This document shows, in pieces, positions 7,530 to 14,065 of a stretch of 48,027 nucleotides of DNA. Numbering within the stretch: the first letter of the stretch is position 1; every line of letters starts with the position of its first letter. The stretch spans positions 1-48,027 of the forward strand of contig CALLJK010000024.1 in NCBI GenBank assembly GCA_938091745.1. Reading direction: 5' to 3'. The notes under the pieces are model-generated. The model had not been told where the DNA came from. It did no database searches and worked only from the letters and a program-made list of their open reading frames with translations. A program made the position numbers and the translations under genes. The stretch comes from Candidatus Bipolaricaulota bacterium (GTDB taxonomy: Bacteria; Bipolaricaulota; Bipolaricaulia; RBG-16-55-9; DRXL01).

Positions 7530-7792
7530 TCCAATGCCAGCTCGAAAAGAGCGCTCAAGATGACCTAGATAAGTTAGACCCTACTATAGCACAAACAATC
7601 AAGAACAAGCTGAAAGAGCTTGAAACCTACCCTGAGCCACACCGCTGGCTTAAGAAGCTTAAGGGCTACCAAAACGCTTATCGGATACATATTGGGAGAG
7701 ATTGGGTTGCGGTCGGGCGATTAGAAGGCTCTGTGTTTCGCGTTCTGCGGGTAGGGCACCGCAGTAAGATTTATAAACTGATAGAGCGTTAG
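7526..7792 (+). CDS. RelE/ParE-superfamily toxin
   Basis: 88 residues. It shows the RelE/ParE layout: an N-terminal helix pair (EKSAQDDLDKLDPTIAQTI), a middle basic strand (KKLKGYQNAYRIHIGRDW) and a C-terminal strand with VLRVGHRSKIYKLIE, where the His-Arg and Tyr match the usual GHR-x-x-x-Y ending. RelE members cleave mRNA on the ribosome; ParE members poison gyrase. The GHRSKIY ending and Arg-rich strand favour an mRNA interferase but do not decide. Start ATG overlaps the partner stop (ATGA). It ends five bases before the convergent peptidase gene. Confidence 0.85.
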   Translation: MIQCQLEKSAQDDLDKLDPTIAQTIKNKLKELETYPEPHRWLKKLKGYQNAYRIHIGRDWVAVGRLEGSVFRVLRVGHRSKIYKLIER

Positions 7793-7796
7793 CCCC

Positions 7797-9347
7797 TCAC
7801 TTCCCTGCGATCGGCGTGCCCTTGATCCACCTGTCAAGTAGAGCTAATATTTGCAGCTCGCTCAGCACGCCAATATCGGGAACTAGTCGCTGCTTAATCC
7901 AGTAGTCGAGCGCTGTCAGGATTTCTAAATCGTCGAGACGCCCATTGGCGTTACTGTCAAAGAACTGCTCTGGGGTTTTACTTGCCCCTGGCCCTTCAAC
8001 GTAGATCGTGAGTGGGGGAGAGTTCCCTACAGTGACGGTGTGAGTGCCCGTTTGATCAGGGCTAAAGGCGATCTTGAACTCGACGATCTCTGTCCTGCCA
8101 GGGGCAACTGTAATATTTGAAGTTATGATAGGCTTGCCGTCCACTGTGAACGGCACTGGCATAGTGACGGTGCTGGTGCCATTGTTCGTTATCCTAGCAC
8201 GGACGATGATCTCTTGGCCAGGCACAACGCGCGTGGCTGTAGCTTCTAGAGAAATCTCGACGCCGCTGGATGGGGGCGGTGGCGGAGGAGGAATCTCCTC
8301 GCGAAGCAGAATCCTTACTCTTTGCTCAACCTCGAACGGTTCCTGAGCTCCTAAGTCTGTAAAGGGAATCACCCTGGCTTTAAAAGTAAAGAGCCCTGTA
8401 GTGAGTGCCTTGAGTGTAGTTCTACCTTCAAGCACTTGGCCCGCTATCACATTCGTCCAAACAAAACGAGGAGTGCCATAGAAGACTTGAAATCCGTCAG
8501 GAATATCCACCATAGCCTGAATGTATCTGCTAGGACTCAAAACGTGAATAGTGAGAACTAAATCAAAGTTTTCACCCTGCCACACAGCCCCTGGTAAAAA
8601 GAGCGAGACCTCAAGTAATGGTGAAGAGCACTTTTGCATAGCTAGCTCCCATTCATAGCGTGTCCAATAGCCACCCAATATTGCTGTTCGAGCTTTATCA
8701 TAGATGCACAAGAAAAAGTTCCATCCAATTTCAGCGACCCATTGCAACATTGTGTTCGCGATGAATGACGGCGACTGATTGCTCTCAGTGGGATAGACAC
8801 TTTGGGTGCGTCTCATGAAGTTCGCGGAAAAAAATTCCGCAAACCCCTCATTCCATTGACACGTCCACGGTTGCCATTGCCCATAGTGATTCTGATCAAT
8901 ACATGGATCTCCACCAAGGAAGAGCCCAGTAGCTTCGGCGGCTGCGTGTCCTAACTCATGATAATAGGTATTATATCGTTGAGTAATCCCTTGATTTAAA
9001 GAAGCAGGCATGAAGTTTATGTAGCTATATCCCCTACCACCATCTAAGCAAAAATATGCAATGGCTTCTTGAGGACATTCATAACTTGGCTTACCCAACT
9101 CAATCACGAGCGGACTAGGTAACATCCAATTGTATTTCAAAACATTCCTCACAGCTTCATCAATTTCTGCAACAAAGGGATTATATCTCTCATCGTAAAC
9201 GTGATAGGAGACACTGGGATTAAGGGAAGGTGTTGAGTTCGGCGATGGCCGAAAGGCTGCTGACTCCGATTCTAAAGCTGTGGCTGTGATCGCTACGCTC
9301 AAGAGCAAGCTAGCAGCTATACCTGCAACAAAAATCATCTTGCCCAT
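7797..9347 (-). CDS. secreted zinc metallopeptidase-like protein with EF-hand/dockerin-like tail
   Basis: 516 residues from ATG 9347, chosen because a signal peptide follows at once (MGKMIFVAGIAASLLLSVAI). The N-terminal domain (about 40-290) contains HELGH at 130-134 and NEGFAEFF at 166-173, the gluzincin pattern HExxH plus a downstream glutamate (167 or 171) as third zinc ligand. A middle beta domain precedes a proline-rich linker (PPPPPP) and a CARDB-like domain (about 365-450). The end carries DSNANGRLDDLEIL and a second leucine-rich repeat, an EF-hand/dockerin-like pair. The same type of tail ends the subtilase at 16143. Substrate unknown. Confidence 0.8.
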   Translation of the reverse strand: MGKMIFVAGIAASLLLSVAITATALESESAAFRPSPNSTPSLNPSVSYHVYDERYNPFVAEIDEAVRNVLKYNWMLPSPLVIELGKPSYECPQEAIAYFCLDGGRGYSYINFMPASLNQGITQRYNTYYHELGHAAAEATGLFLGGDPCIDQNHYGQWQPWTCQWNEGFAEFFSANFMRRTQSVYPTESNQSPSFIANTMLQWVAEIGWNFFLCIYDKARTAILGGYWTRYEWELAMQKCSSPLLEVSLFLPGAVWQGENFDLVLTIHVLSPSRYIQAMVDIPDGFQVFYGTPRFVWTNVIAGQVLEGRTTLKALTTGLFTFKARVIPFTDLGAQEPFEVEQRVRILLREEIPPPPPPPSSGVEISLEATATRVVPGQEIIVRARITNNGTSTVTMPVPFTVDGKPIITSNITVAPGRTEIVEFKIAFSPDQTGTHTVTVGNSPPLTIYVEGPGASKTPEQFFDSNANGRLDDLEILTALDYWIKQRLVPDIGVLSELQILALLDRWIKGTPIAGK

Positions 9348-9381
9348 TGTGAAGATCACTTCCTTATATAACGTAGTTGAA

Positions 9382-9411
9382 ATTATAACGCGACCTTGCA
9401 TCGTAAGACAA
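9382..9411 (-). promoter_or_regulatory. promoter of the secreted metallopeptidase gene
   Basis: Minus-strand TATAAT (9382-9387) with TTGTCT (9406-9411) 18 bases upstream. It faces the divergent zinc-finger gene, so the 110-base gap holds both promoters. Confidence 0.55.
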
Positions 9412-9459
9412 GAGCCATCACTGCTGGCCTGACCCCTTGCATGAGTGGTAAAATACAGT

Positions 9460-10350
9460 ATGACATCATCGCAATTCCGCTGCAAAAAATGCGGTGCACC
9501 GATTGGGTTCAGAGACAAAGAGGATTTCCTCAAGGAGCAAAGACGTCGCCTTGATCAACTGCTTATCTCGAAACAACCCTCTAAAGGCTTTGATCAAGTG
9601 GCTTGGACAAAGCTTTTAATCCAGTCTGCAACAGAGGACTTATGCTTTGACTGCTATGCTAAAGCGCTACCAGCCCAATCCCCCCAGCGACAACTGTGGC
9701 TCCAGTTCAACCGTTTGACGAAGAAAGAGCAGGAGAGATTCTATAAAGAGGAAATTAAAGATTGGGTTGAAAATTCTTTCATCCCGCTCTTTACGAAGGG
9801 GCCAGATTTCCATAAGTTGGCGGAATCTGGCTTTGTCTACCCCCCTGAAATCCAAGAGCATTGCCGACAAGCACTATATAAGGTTGCCGAGATTATCAAA
9901 GAGATAATTGTTGCTTACGAAGACTTTCTAAATGCTAAGAAGGGCTGGGTAGCTCACACTGAGGGTGTAGAGCGAGCACGTAGAAAGCTAAAAGAGGCTT
10001 TGGACAGGCTGAACCAGGTGCCCTCGAAGCACATGAGCTTTTCTCTCCAACTTGGGCAGAATTCCGATGATTTAGAAAAACACTCAACATCCGAGACCCT
10101 TGATCCTAGGGCTAAAGAGTTCTATGGGGACAAAATTTTAGCTTACGATGCTGCTATGGAGATCGAGAATTTCAAGACCCTGCTAGCTAGCCTTAAAGAG
10201 CAATTCCCACTCGGTGTCTGCCGCTATGAGAAATGCCGTAAGTTTTTCGTCAAAGAGCGCAAGGATGAACGGTATTGTAGCAAGAGCCATGCAAAACTGG
10301 ATTGGCAATTAGAAAAAAGGGAACAGAATCGTTTTAAATCCTCTCGCTAA
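9460..10350 (+). CDS. hypothetical protein with N- and C-terminal zinc-finger motifs
   Basis: 296 residues from ATG 9460. The N-terminus has CKKCGAPIGF (zinc ribbon half), with CFDC about 50 residues later as a likely second half. The C-terminus has CRYEKCRKFFVKERKDERYC followed by SKSH, close to the CGNR zinc-finger pattern (C-x4-C ... YC-x3-H). The middle is helical without a known domain. I prefer ATG 9460 to GTG 9445 because TAAAAT (9449-9454) is five bases upstream, suggesting a leaderless message; no Shine-Dalgarno is seen. A nucleic-acid-binding role is plausible but not shown. Confidence 0.75.
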   Translation: MTSSQFRCKKCGAPIGFRDKEDFLKEQRRRLDQLLISKQPSKGFDQVAWTKLLIQSATEDLCFDCYAKALPAQSPQRQLWLQFNRLTKKEQERFYKEEIKDWVENSFIPLFTKGPDFHKLAESGFVYPPEIQEHCRQALYKVAEIIKEIIVAYEDFLNAKKGWVAHTEGVERARRKLKEALDRLNQVPSKHMSFSLQLGQNSDDLEKHSTSETLDPRAKEFYGDKILAYDAAMEIENFKTLLASLKEQFPLGVCRYEKCRKFFVKERKDERYCSKSHAKLDWQLEKREQNRFKSSR

Positions 10351-10406
10351 ATTACTCTAACTCATCGTCTGTATCCCCCCTGATGAACTTTCGATTGAAA
10401 GAGCAT

Positions 10407-10437
10407 GATGAACGTTCATCTTGACAACGTTCATCAC
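10407..10437. promoter_or_regulatory. operator-like repeats around the ribbon-helix-helix gene promoter
   Basis: GATGAACGTTCATC (10407-10420) is a perfect 14-bp palindrome touching the -35 box. AACGTTCATCA recurs at 10427-10437 inside the spacer, and TGATGAAC occurs at 10381-10388. The same core TGAACGTTCA occurs again at 11804-11813. Short palindromes over a promoter that drives a ribbon-helix-helix gene suggest autoregulation (inference). Confidence 0.65.
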
Positions 10438-10449
10438 GCTCGTTATAAT
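10421..10449 (+). promoter_or_regulatory. perfect consensus promoter
   Basis: TTGACA (10421-10426), exactly 17 bases, TATAAT (10444-10449). Six bases downstream lies GTG 10456. Confidence 0.85.
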
Positions 10450-10455
10450 GGGGTC

Positions 10456-10656
10456 GTGATCGCTATGACGAAAGCGATAAAGAGCAAACCTGATCTGCGG
10501 ACTACAATAGACAAAGATCTCTTGGAGCAGCTCCGGAACTTGGCACAAAGACGCGGTGTTCCAATGAGCGCAATTTTGGAGCGGGCCTTGGATGCCTACT
10601 TTAATATGATCGGCAATGACCATAACAATAATGAAGACCAACGCCGAGCAGTCTAG
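10456..10656 (+). CDS. ribbon-helix-helix (CopG/Arc-like) regulator
   Basis: 66 residues from GTG 10456, or 63 from ATG 10465. The core (KPDLRTTIDKDLLEQLRNLA, then MSAILERALDAYF) is the beta-alpha-alpha arrangement of ribbon-helix-helix repressors, which bind palindromic operators as dimers. GTG is preferred because it lies six bases after a perfect -10 box, matching the leaderless spacing seen elsewhere in the window; no Shine-Dalgarno sequence supports the ATG. Operator-like palindromes overlap its own promoter, so self-repression is likely. The C-terminal tail NDHNNNEDQRR is probably disordered. Confidence 0.82.
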   Translation: MIAMTKAIKSKPDLRTTIDKDLLEQLRNLAQRRGVPMSAILERALDAYFNMIGNDHNNNEDQRRAV

Positions 10657-10680
10657 ACTTGGCGGTCGGCTGCTCGGCGT
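10641..10680 (+). terminator. stem-loop after the regulator gene
   Basis: ACGCCGAGCAG (10641-10651) pairs perfectly with CTGCTCGGCGT (10670-10680) around an 18-base loop that contains the regulator stop codon. No T run follows, so it could be a weak terminator, an attenuator or an mRNA-stabilising hairpin before the Rep-like gene. Confidence 0.5.
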
Positions 10681-10709
10681 GGAATCTCTAACGACAGGTG
10701 GTGTGAACC

Positions 10710-11165
10710 ATGTCGCAAGTTGATTTTAACCCTTACGGCTTTCAAAGTCAAGAGGAGACCCCCCTCTTCTACCATGGGGAGGTCGTAACAGTCGTGCCGA
10801 ACCGCATTCTGCACGACACGCGGCTCTCGCTTCAGGCTCGGTTTTTCTGGCTGCTAATTAAGTCCCACTATCCGCGCCCATTCCCCGGTGTGCGGCGGCT
10901 CGCTGCACTGGCTGGGGTCTCACTTGCAACTGCCGAGAGGTATTTGGGCGAACTTGAACGTGCTGGATACCTTCGGCGCGTTAAACGGCCGTTCTCAAAA
11001 ACGGAATATCATCTCTTTGATAAGCCATCTCAAAAAGTGGCTTCCCAAGAGGATTTCTCTCGTGTTTCAAATTTTAGAACACTTAAAATTGAAACCGAAG
11101 CAAATGCAAAGACAAGTGAGTATAAAGCAGCAAGCAATAAGCAATGCATTGCTTGCTGCTTCTAG
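10710..11165 (+). CDS. helix-turn-helix protein, plasmid/phage Rep-like
   Basis: 151 residues. The N-terminal part (FYHGEVVTVVPNRILHDTRLS, LQARFFWLLIKSHY) and the winged-helix segment (GVRRLAALAGVSLATAERYL, GELERAGYLRRVKR) match helix-turn-helix proteins that begin replication modules of plasmids and phages. The second half is polar and ends in a low-complexity stretch (SNKQCIACCF) encoded by an inverted repeat. The next gene resembles the C-terminal part such Rep proteins often carry, so the two may be a split initiator. RBS AGGTGGTG precedes ATG. Function as initiator is inferred from family and position. Confidence 0.65.
   Translation: MSQVDFNPYGFQSQEETPLFYHGEVVTVVPNRILHDTRLSLQARFFWLLIKSHYPRPFPGVRRLAALAGVSLATAERYLGELERAGYLRRVKRPFSKTEYHLFDKPSQKVASQEDFSRVSNFRTLKIETEANAKTSEYKAASNKQCIACCF
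11125..11161. repeat. 37-bp inverted repeat at the end of the Rep-like gene
   Basis: AAGCAGCAAGCAAT (11125-11138) and ATTGCTTGCTGCTT (11148-11161) are perfect 14-base complements around a 9-base centre. It encodes the last codons of the Rep-like protein and ends one base before its stop codon. It may be a terminator-like hairpin, or an inserted palindrome that separated this gene from the next. Confidence 0.8.
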
Positions 11166-11185
11166 TCAGGAGGTGAAATAGCGTT

Positions 11186-11626
11186 ATGTTGCAAGAGACC
11201 AGAGAAAAGCTCATTGCTAGGGGACTAAACGATGCTGCTCTAAACCGGCTAGAGAAGTTTCCCGACGAAGTCATTGAACGTAATCTCGCTTTAGCTGAAA
11301 AGCGTCATCCGCGAAATCTTGCTGGCTTTCTCATTGCTGCGTGTGAGAGCGATTTTGCTGCTCCCACCCCCCCTACCGTTGCGGCCCCCCCTCCCGCGAC
11401 TGACGCCGAGCGTCGCCGCCTGGAGCGTCGTCTGCGTGAGTTCAAGGCCGAGCGCCGCATTATCTTGGAGACCCCACGGGTCATGCAGGAGCGACTCGGT
11501 CTTGCCGATAGCCGATTAACTGATTGGGAGAAAGCTCGTCTTGCGTTGGTCGAGAAGTGCATCGCAGAACTTGAGGTGCTTTTGGGCAAACGTGAAAGCG
11601 TCGTTGCCGCTCAAGAAGAGGAGTGA
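11186..11626 (+). CDS. hypothetical protein; possible Rep C-terminal half
   Basis: 146 residues after AGGAGGTGAAATAG (good RBS). The first part (LIARGLNDAALNRLEKFPDE, then RHPRNLAGFLIAACESDF) resembles the C-terminal segment often fused to HTH replication proteins, where a sequence like NPAGFL(V/I)xAI occurs. A proline/alanine linker (PTPPTVAAPPPATDAE) and a charged coiled coil follow. Its stop overlaps GTG 11623. It differs in frame from the Rep-like gene upstream, so the two are separate products now. Function not established. Confidence 0.65.
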   Translation: MLQETREKLIARGLNDAALNRLEKFPDEVIERNLALAEKRHPRNLAGFLIAACESDFAAPTPPTVAAPPPATDAERRRLERRLREFKAERRIILETPRVMQERLGLADSRLTDWEKARLALVEKCIAELEVLLGKRESVVAAQEEE

Positions 11627-11640
11627 AAAGGGGGTGCCCC

Positions 11641-11841
11641 ATGCCCAACGTGAAGTCCAAGGAGTTCGGTAAGCGGCTCTCCGTGCGGGTGCCGGAATCG
11701 CTCTATAACGCCGTTGATGACGTCATACGTCATGGTGGCCTAAGCAAGAGTGAGTTCATCCGGCAAATTTTAGTAGAAGCCCTCAGGATGAGAGAAAGCG
11801 AGGTGAACGTTCATGACCAAGATCGCAGTTCTGGCTCCTAA
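11641..11841 (+). CDS. ribbon-helix-helix regulator, second copy
   Basis: 66 residues from ATG 11641. I chose it over the in-frame GTG 11623 because AAGGGGGTG lies at the right distance before it. The sequence GKRLSVRVPESLYNAVDDVI followed by LSKSEFIRQILVEAL is a typical ribbon-helix-helix domain with the strand at SVRVP. Its 3' end overlaps the next gene by 29 bases. The palindrome TGAACGTTCA within its last codons matches the operator-like repeat at 10407-10420, so one of the two RHH proteins may bind both sites. Confidence 0.8.
   Translation: MPNVKSKEFGKRLSVRVPESLYNAVDDVIRHGGLSKSEFIRQILVEALRMRESEVNVHDQDRSSGS
11804..11813. promoter_or_regulatory. TGAACGTTCA palindrome, second site
   Basis: 10-bp perfect palindrome identical to the core of the operator-like repeat at 10407-10420. 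It lies inside the RHH gene just at the start codon of the next gene. Confidence 0.45.
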
Positions 11842-12151
11842 CGGGAATCGGGCGTCGCCTTATCGTGTTGAGGGCAACGCGCTGGTCAAGCGCGTGCAAG
11901 AGCGGCACATCTATCGGCTCCGTCAGGCCGTCGGCATAGACGAAGCGGTCTGGCAAGAGCACAAGGACGAAGTGGACGTCGTTCGCTTTGAGTTCCCAGA
12001 CGGATCGATCCGCGAGATCGAGGCCGACGAGTTTGCGCGCAAGTCTTTTCTGCACGGCGACGGGGCACGGTTCGCCGTAACGCGCTTCATCGTGCTAGCC
12101 GATCTCACGCTGGTCAAGGACGGCATGAGGCCATTGTTCGCTTTCAACTGA
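11813..12151 (+). CDS. hypothetical protein (112 aa)
   Basis: No family recognised. The protein has an N-terminal strand (MTKIAVLAPNGNRASPYRV), a charged helical middle and a pattern DVVRFEFPDGSIREIEADEFARKS that suggests a small beta domain. No signal peptide, cysteine cluster or membrane segment. ATG overlaps the upstream RHH gene; GAGGTGAACGTTC serves as RBS and also holds the palindrome at 11804-11813. It belongs to the rightward cluster of small genes. Confidence 0.65.
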   Translation: MTKIAVLAPNGNRASPYRVEGNALVKRVQERHIYRLRQAVGIDEAVWQEHKDEVDVVRFEFPDGSIREIEADEFARKSFLHGDGARFAVTRFIVLADLTLVKDGMRPLFAFN

Positions 12152-12213
12152 GCACGTCGGCGGCTTGGGCAGCCAAAGAAAGAAGCCCCAAATCACAACG
12201 AAGGAGTGAGATA

Positions 12214-12639
12214 ATGGAGACTCTTACAGTGGAGTATCGCGAGTTGAAGCCAGTGAAGCCGGGGAGCTATCGGGCACGGATCAAGGCGTTAGAGCAAAAG
12301 GCGAGCACGTTCAAAGAGGGTGAGCGTGTCTTGGTCGTGGAGTTTGAGCTTTTGGACGGGGAAGCGGGCCGAGTGCTGCGCAAGACCTATGGGCTGCGGC
12401 TTGGCCCGAAGGCAAAGCTGACGTCGTTGGTCTCACGGCTGATCGGCCCGCTGCGTGATGGGCAAGTCGTCAATCTCAGGGAGCTGATCGGCAAGGAGTG
12501 CGAGGTCGTCGTTACGCTAGAGACGGGGCAAGACGGGCGACAGTTCGCCAAGATCGTGGACGTCTTTGCCCCTGAAGGGAGCGATCATGCGACGAACGGA
12601 GCGCGAGTTCAAGGCGTGGCGAAGGTGGCTTTTGAGTGA
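12214..12639 (+). CDS. putative ssDNA-binding OB-fold protein (DUF669-like)
   Basis: 141 residues after a clear RBS (GAAGGAGTGAG). The pattern PGSYRARIKALEQK, then VLVVEFELLDGEAGRVLRK, LRDGQVVNLRELIGKECEV and a final FAKIVDVFAPEG matches the arrangement of phage-type OB-fold proteins (DUF669-like) that bind single-stranded DNA or guard recombination intermediates. I judge this from the order of strands and the IGKECEV motif; it is not a certain assignment. It would fit a replication or recombination module next to the Rep-like gene and the iteron block. Confidence 0.6.
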   Translation: METLTVEYRELKPVKPGSYRARIKALEQKASTFKEGERVLVVEFELLDGEAGRVLRKTYGLRLGPKAKLTSLVSRLIGPLRDGQVVNLRELIGKECEVVVTLETGQDGRQFAKIVDVFAPEGSDHATNGARVQGVAKVAFE

Positions 12640-12790
12640 GCACGAGAAGTGCCCGCTGTGCGGGCGCCCGATGCCCAGCTTCAAGAAAGGAGTGACCCAT
12701 AATGACGCTGATCGAGATACGCAAGGCGGACGGAACGCTGATCGGGCGGTGCGACGCCCGCTGTCACGATGCAGTCACGCCCGAATGTGA
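12587..12790 (+). CDS. possible small zinc-knuckle protein overlapping its neighbours
   Basis: 67 residues from ATG 12587, with AGGGAG five to six bases upstream. The N-terminal half (RRTEREFKAWRRWLLSEHEK, then CPLCGRPMPSF) has a CxxCGRPM motif much like CVVCGKPM in the gene at 13433. The frame overlaps the ssDNA-binding gene by 53 bases and the next gene by 89, and its second half is low-quality sequence, so the true product may be read only in part. Codons up to about 12700 look more like coding sequence than the rest. Confidence 0.4.
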   Translation: MRRTEREFKAWRRWLLSEHEKCPLCGRPMPSFKKGVTHNDADRDTQGGRNADRAVRRPLSRCSHARM

Positions 12791-13046
12791 ATGCTGCTGT
12801 GGCGGGCGGAATCACGGCAAGGGTTTGGAGCGGGCAGTCACTCAGACCCGTGAGTCTGCTCTCGCGTTGATCCCAGAGCAGTGGAAGGCGCTGGGAGAGG
12901 CCAAGATTCCGGTGCTGCAACTCTCCGAGCTGGAGCTGCAAAAGAAGATCGCTCATGAGCGGTATCGTCGTCATCGTCCGGTGCCGATCCGCCTGAGCGA
13001 TCTTCGCGGGGCTGAGTATATGCGCCCATTGATATTAATATTATAG
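12702..13046 (+). CDS. cysteine-rich protein with CDARCHDA and CGGRNHG motifs
   Basis: 114 residues. The N-terminal half holds a cysteine/histidine cluster, CDARCHDA then CECCCGGRNHGKG, a pattern I associate with small proteins of phage and plasmid modules next to DUF669-like genes; zinc or another metal is the likely ligand. The second half is helical and basic. RBS AAAGGAGTGA before ATG. The final codons (PLILIL) are formed by the AT-rich direct repeat at 13032-13044 that begins the iteron-like block. Function unknown. Confidence 0.7.
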   Translation: MTLIEIRKADGTLIGRCDARCHDAVTPECECCCGGRNHGKGLERAVTQTRESALALIPEQWKALGEAKIPVLQLSELELQKKIAHERYRRHRPVPIRLSDLRGAEYMRPLILIL

Positions 13047-13206
13047 CACAGTCAAGAGCCCTGGGGGGTCAGAGAAGATCCCCCAGGGCTATATATTACC
13101 GAACGGAACGATAGGGATCGGATCCGAACGGTAACGGATCGGTGGTGGAACGGATCGGTAACGGAACCGAACGGAACGGTAGGGAACGGTATTATATTAA
13201 TATTAT
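13032..13206. repeat. iteron-like block flanked by AT-rich direct repeats; candidate origin
   Basis: ATATTAATATTAT occurs at 13032-13044 and again at 13194-13206. Between them lie a perfect 11-bp stem (13057-13067 with 13080-13090) and about 90 bases of G-rich repeats built on GAACGG and GGATCGGT. One unit, CCGAACGGAACGRTAGGGA, is present at 13099-13117 and 13167-13185 with one difference; GAACGGTAACGGATCGGT (13127-13144) and GAACGGATCGGTAACGGA (13148-13165) lie between. Iterons plus AT-rich segments near a Rep-like gene are the usual layout of a plasmid origin. This is the only sizeable non-coding patch in the cluster. Confidence 0.65.
13057..13090. terminator. perfect 11-bp hairpin before the iteron-like repeats
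   Basis: AGCCCTGGGGG (13057-13067) pairs with CCCCCAGGGCT (13080-13090), loop 12 bases. It is followed by ATATATTA rather than a T run, so it is either a weak terminator for the upstream gene or part of the candidate origin. Confidence 0.55.
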
Positions 13207-13220
13207 CCTGGAGGTGAAAC

Positions 13221-13436
13221 ATGTCCACAGCGATAGACTGGGAGAAGACGATGGTGGAGCTGAAGTGCCCCTTGTGCGGAGGATGGATATTCCTCAAGCC
13301 GGACAAGCACGGTCGGCCTAACGGCTTTTGCGATTGCGGTTTGCAGGTCTATCTCCGTCGCCAAGAGGCCATAGATATTCTTGCCCTTGGCCTGAAGGAG
13401 AACAAGACTGACTATGTGAGGCAGAGGTCTCTATGA
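13221..13436 (+). CDS. small zinc-ribbon protein (71 aa)
   Basis: A strong RBS (GGAGGTGAAAC) precedes ATG 13221. Two cysteine pairs, CPLCGGW and FCDCGLQ, separated by about 18 residues, form a classic zinc ribbon; the first 15 residues and the C-terminal helix flank it. Such ribbons in mobile elements often bind nucleic acid or act as adaptors; no partner is evident. The stop overlaps the next ATG by four bases. Confidence 0.75.
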   Translation: MSTAIDWEKTMVELKCPLCGGWIFLKPDKHGRPNGFCDCGLQVYLRRQEAIDILALGLKENKTDYVRQRSL

Positions 13437-13774
13437 GTGTTATTGCTCAAGTTGTCGCTGAGCGGGACGCGCTGAAGACGCGGTTGAACGATCTGAGACA
13501 GGAGTTGCGCAGGATCGTCGCTGAAGCTTACGGGGAGCATATCCTTGAAGACCTGGATAGCGACGAAGAAGTCTTGGGCGCGATTGGGAATCTTTGCGCC
13601 ATGATTGAAGCGCGTGACAAGGTGATTGCGAGCTATCGGGAGATGTTTCCGTGTGTCGTCTGTGGCAAGCCGATGAATTGGGAGCCGAACGATAATCTTG
13701 GGCAAGCGCTGAAAGCTTTTGTGAAGGAGAAGCGCTGGGGTCATAGCTCTTGCGTCAATCCTCAGAAACGCTAG
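13433..13774 (+). CDS. coiled-coil protein with C-terminal zinc motif
   Basis: 113 residues. An N-terminal coiled coil (VAERDALKTRLNDLRQELRR) is followed by an acidic helical part (about 30-60) and then CVVCGKPMNWEP with a later HSSC, a likely four-ligand zinc site (Cys, Cys, His, Cys). ATGA overlap with the zinc-ribbon gene implies coupled translation. The CGKPM motif resembles CGRPM in the overlapping frame at 12587. No family recognised. Confidence 0.7.
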   Translation: MSVIAQVVAERDALKTRLNDLRQELRRIVAEAYGEHILEDLDSDEEVLGAIGNLCAMIEARDKVIASYREMFPCVVCGKPMNWEPNDNLGQALKAFVKEKRWGHSSCVNPQKR

Positions 13775-13792
13775 AATCATAAGGTGATGTTT

Positions 13793-14005
13793 ATGACGCT
13801 GCAAGAATTTTTGCAGAGAGTAGAACGGACTGGCTCTCGCTTGGACAACCTTGAGAGCGCGGTTGGTGCAATTCGCAAGCGCTTGCGGTTTTGGCAGATC
13901 GCGGCGGTCATTGGCATTGGCTCAGCGGTCGTGCTCTTTCTCGCGTGGCGCGGTGCGCACCAGAGGCTTGAAGACTGCCAGAGACGAAACAAGCTTGCGG
14001 CCTAG
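13793..14005 (+). CDS. small single-pass membrane protein (70 aa)
   Basis: ATG 13793 is chosen because AAGG at 13781-13784 is correctly spaced; earlier codons at 13784 and 13787 fall on the RBS itself. The layout is an amphipathic N-terminal helix (TLQEFLQRVERTGSRLDNLE), a basic turn (RKRLRF), a hydrophobic segment (about 34-52, WQIAAVIGIGSAVVLFLAW) and a short polar tail. The size and layout resemble small phage-type membrane proteins, but I claim no function. Confidence 0.65.
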   Translation: MTLQEFLQRVERTGSRLDNLESAVGAIRKRLRFWQIAAVIGIGSAVVLFLAWRGAHQRLEDCQRRNKLAA

Positions 14006-14027
14006 GGCATATATTTTTTGCCCAGAC

Positions 14028-14056
14028 TTGCATAGCCTTGATGCAGGGAGTATAAT
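14028..14056 (+). promoter_or_regulatory. promoter of the XRE regulator gene
   Basis: TTGCAT (14028-14033), 17-base spacer, consensus TATAAT (14051-14056). ATG follows after nine bases, again a leaderless or nearly leaderless message. Confidence 0.75.
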
Positions 14057-14065
14057 AATGTCGCT

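Noticed and set aside
13091-13190. CRISPR array
   Set aside because: The repeats are short, overlapping and separated by no unique spacers of regular length; no cas genes are near.
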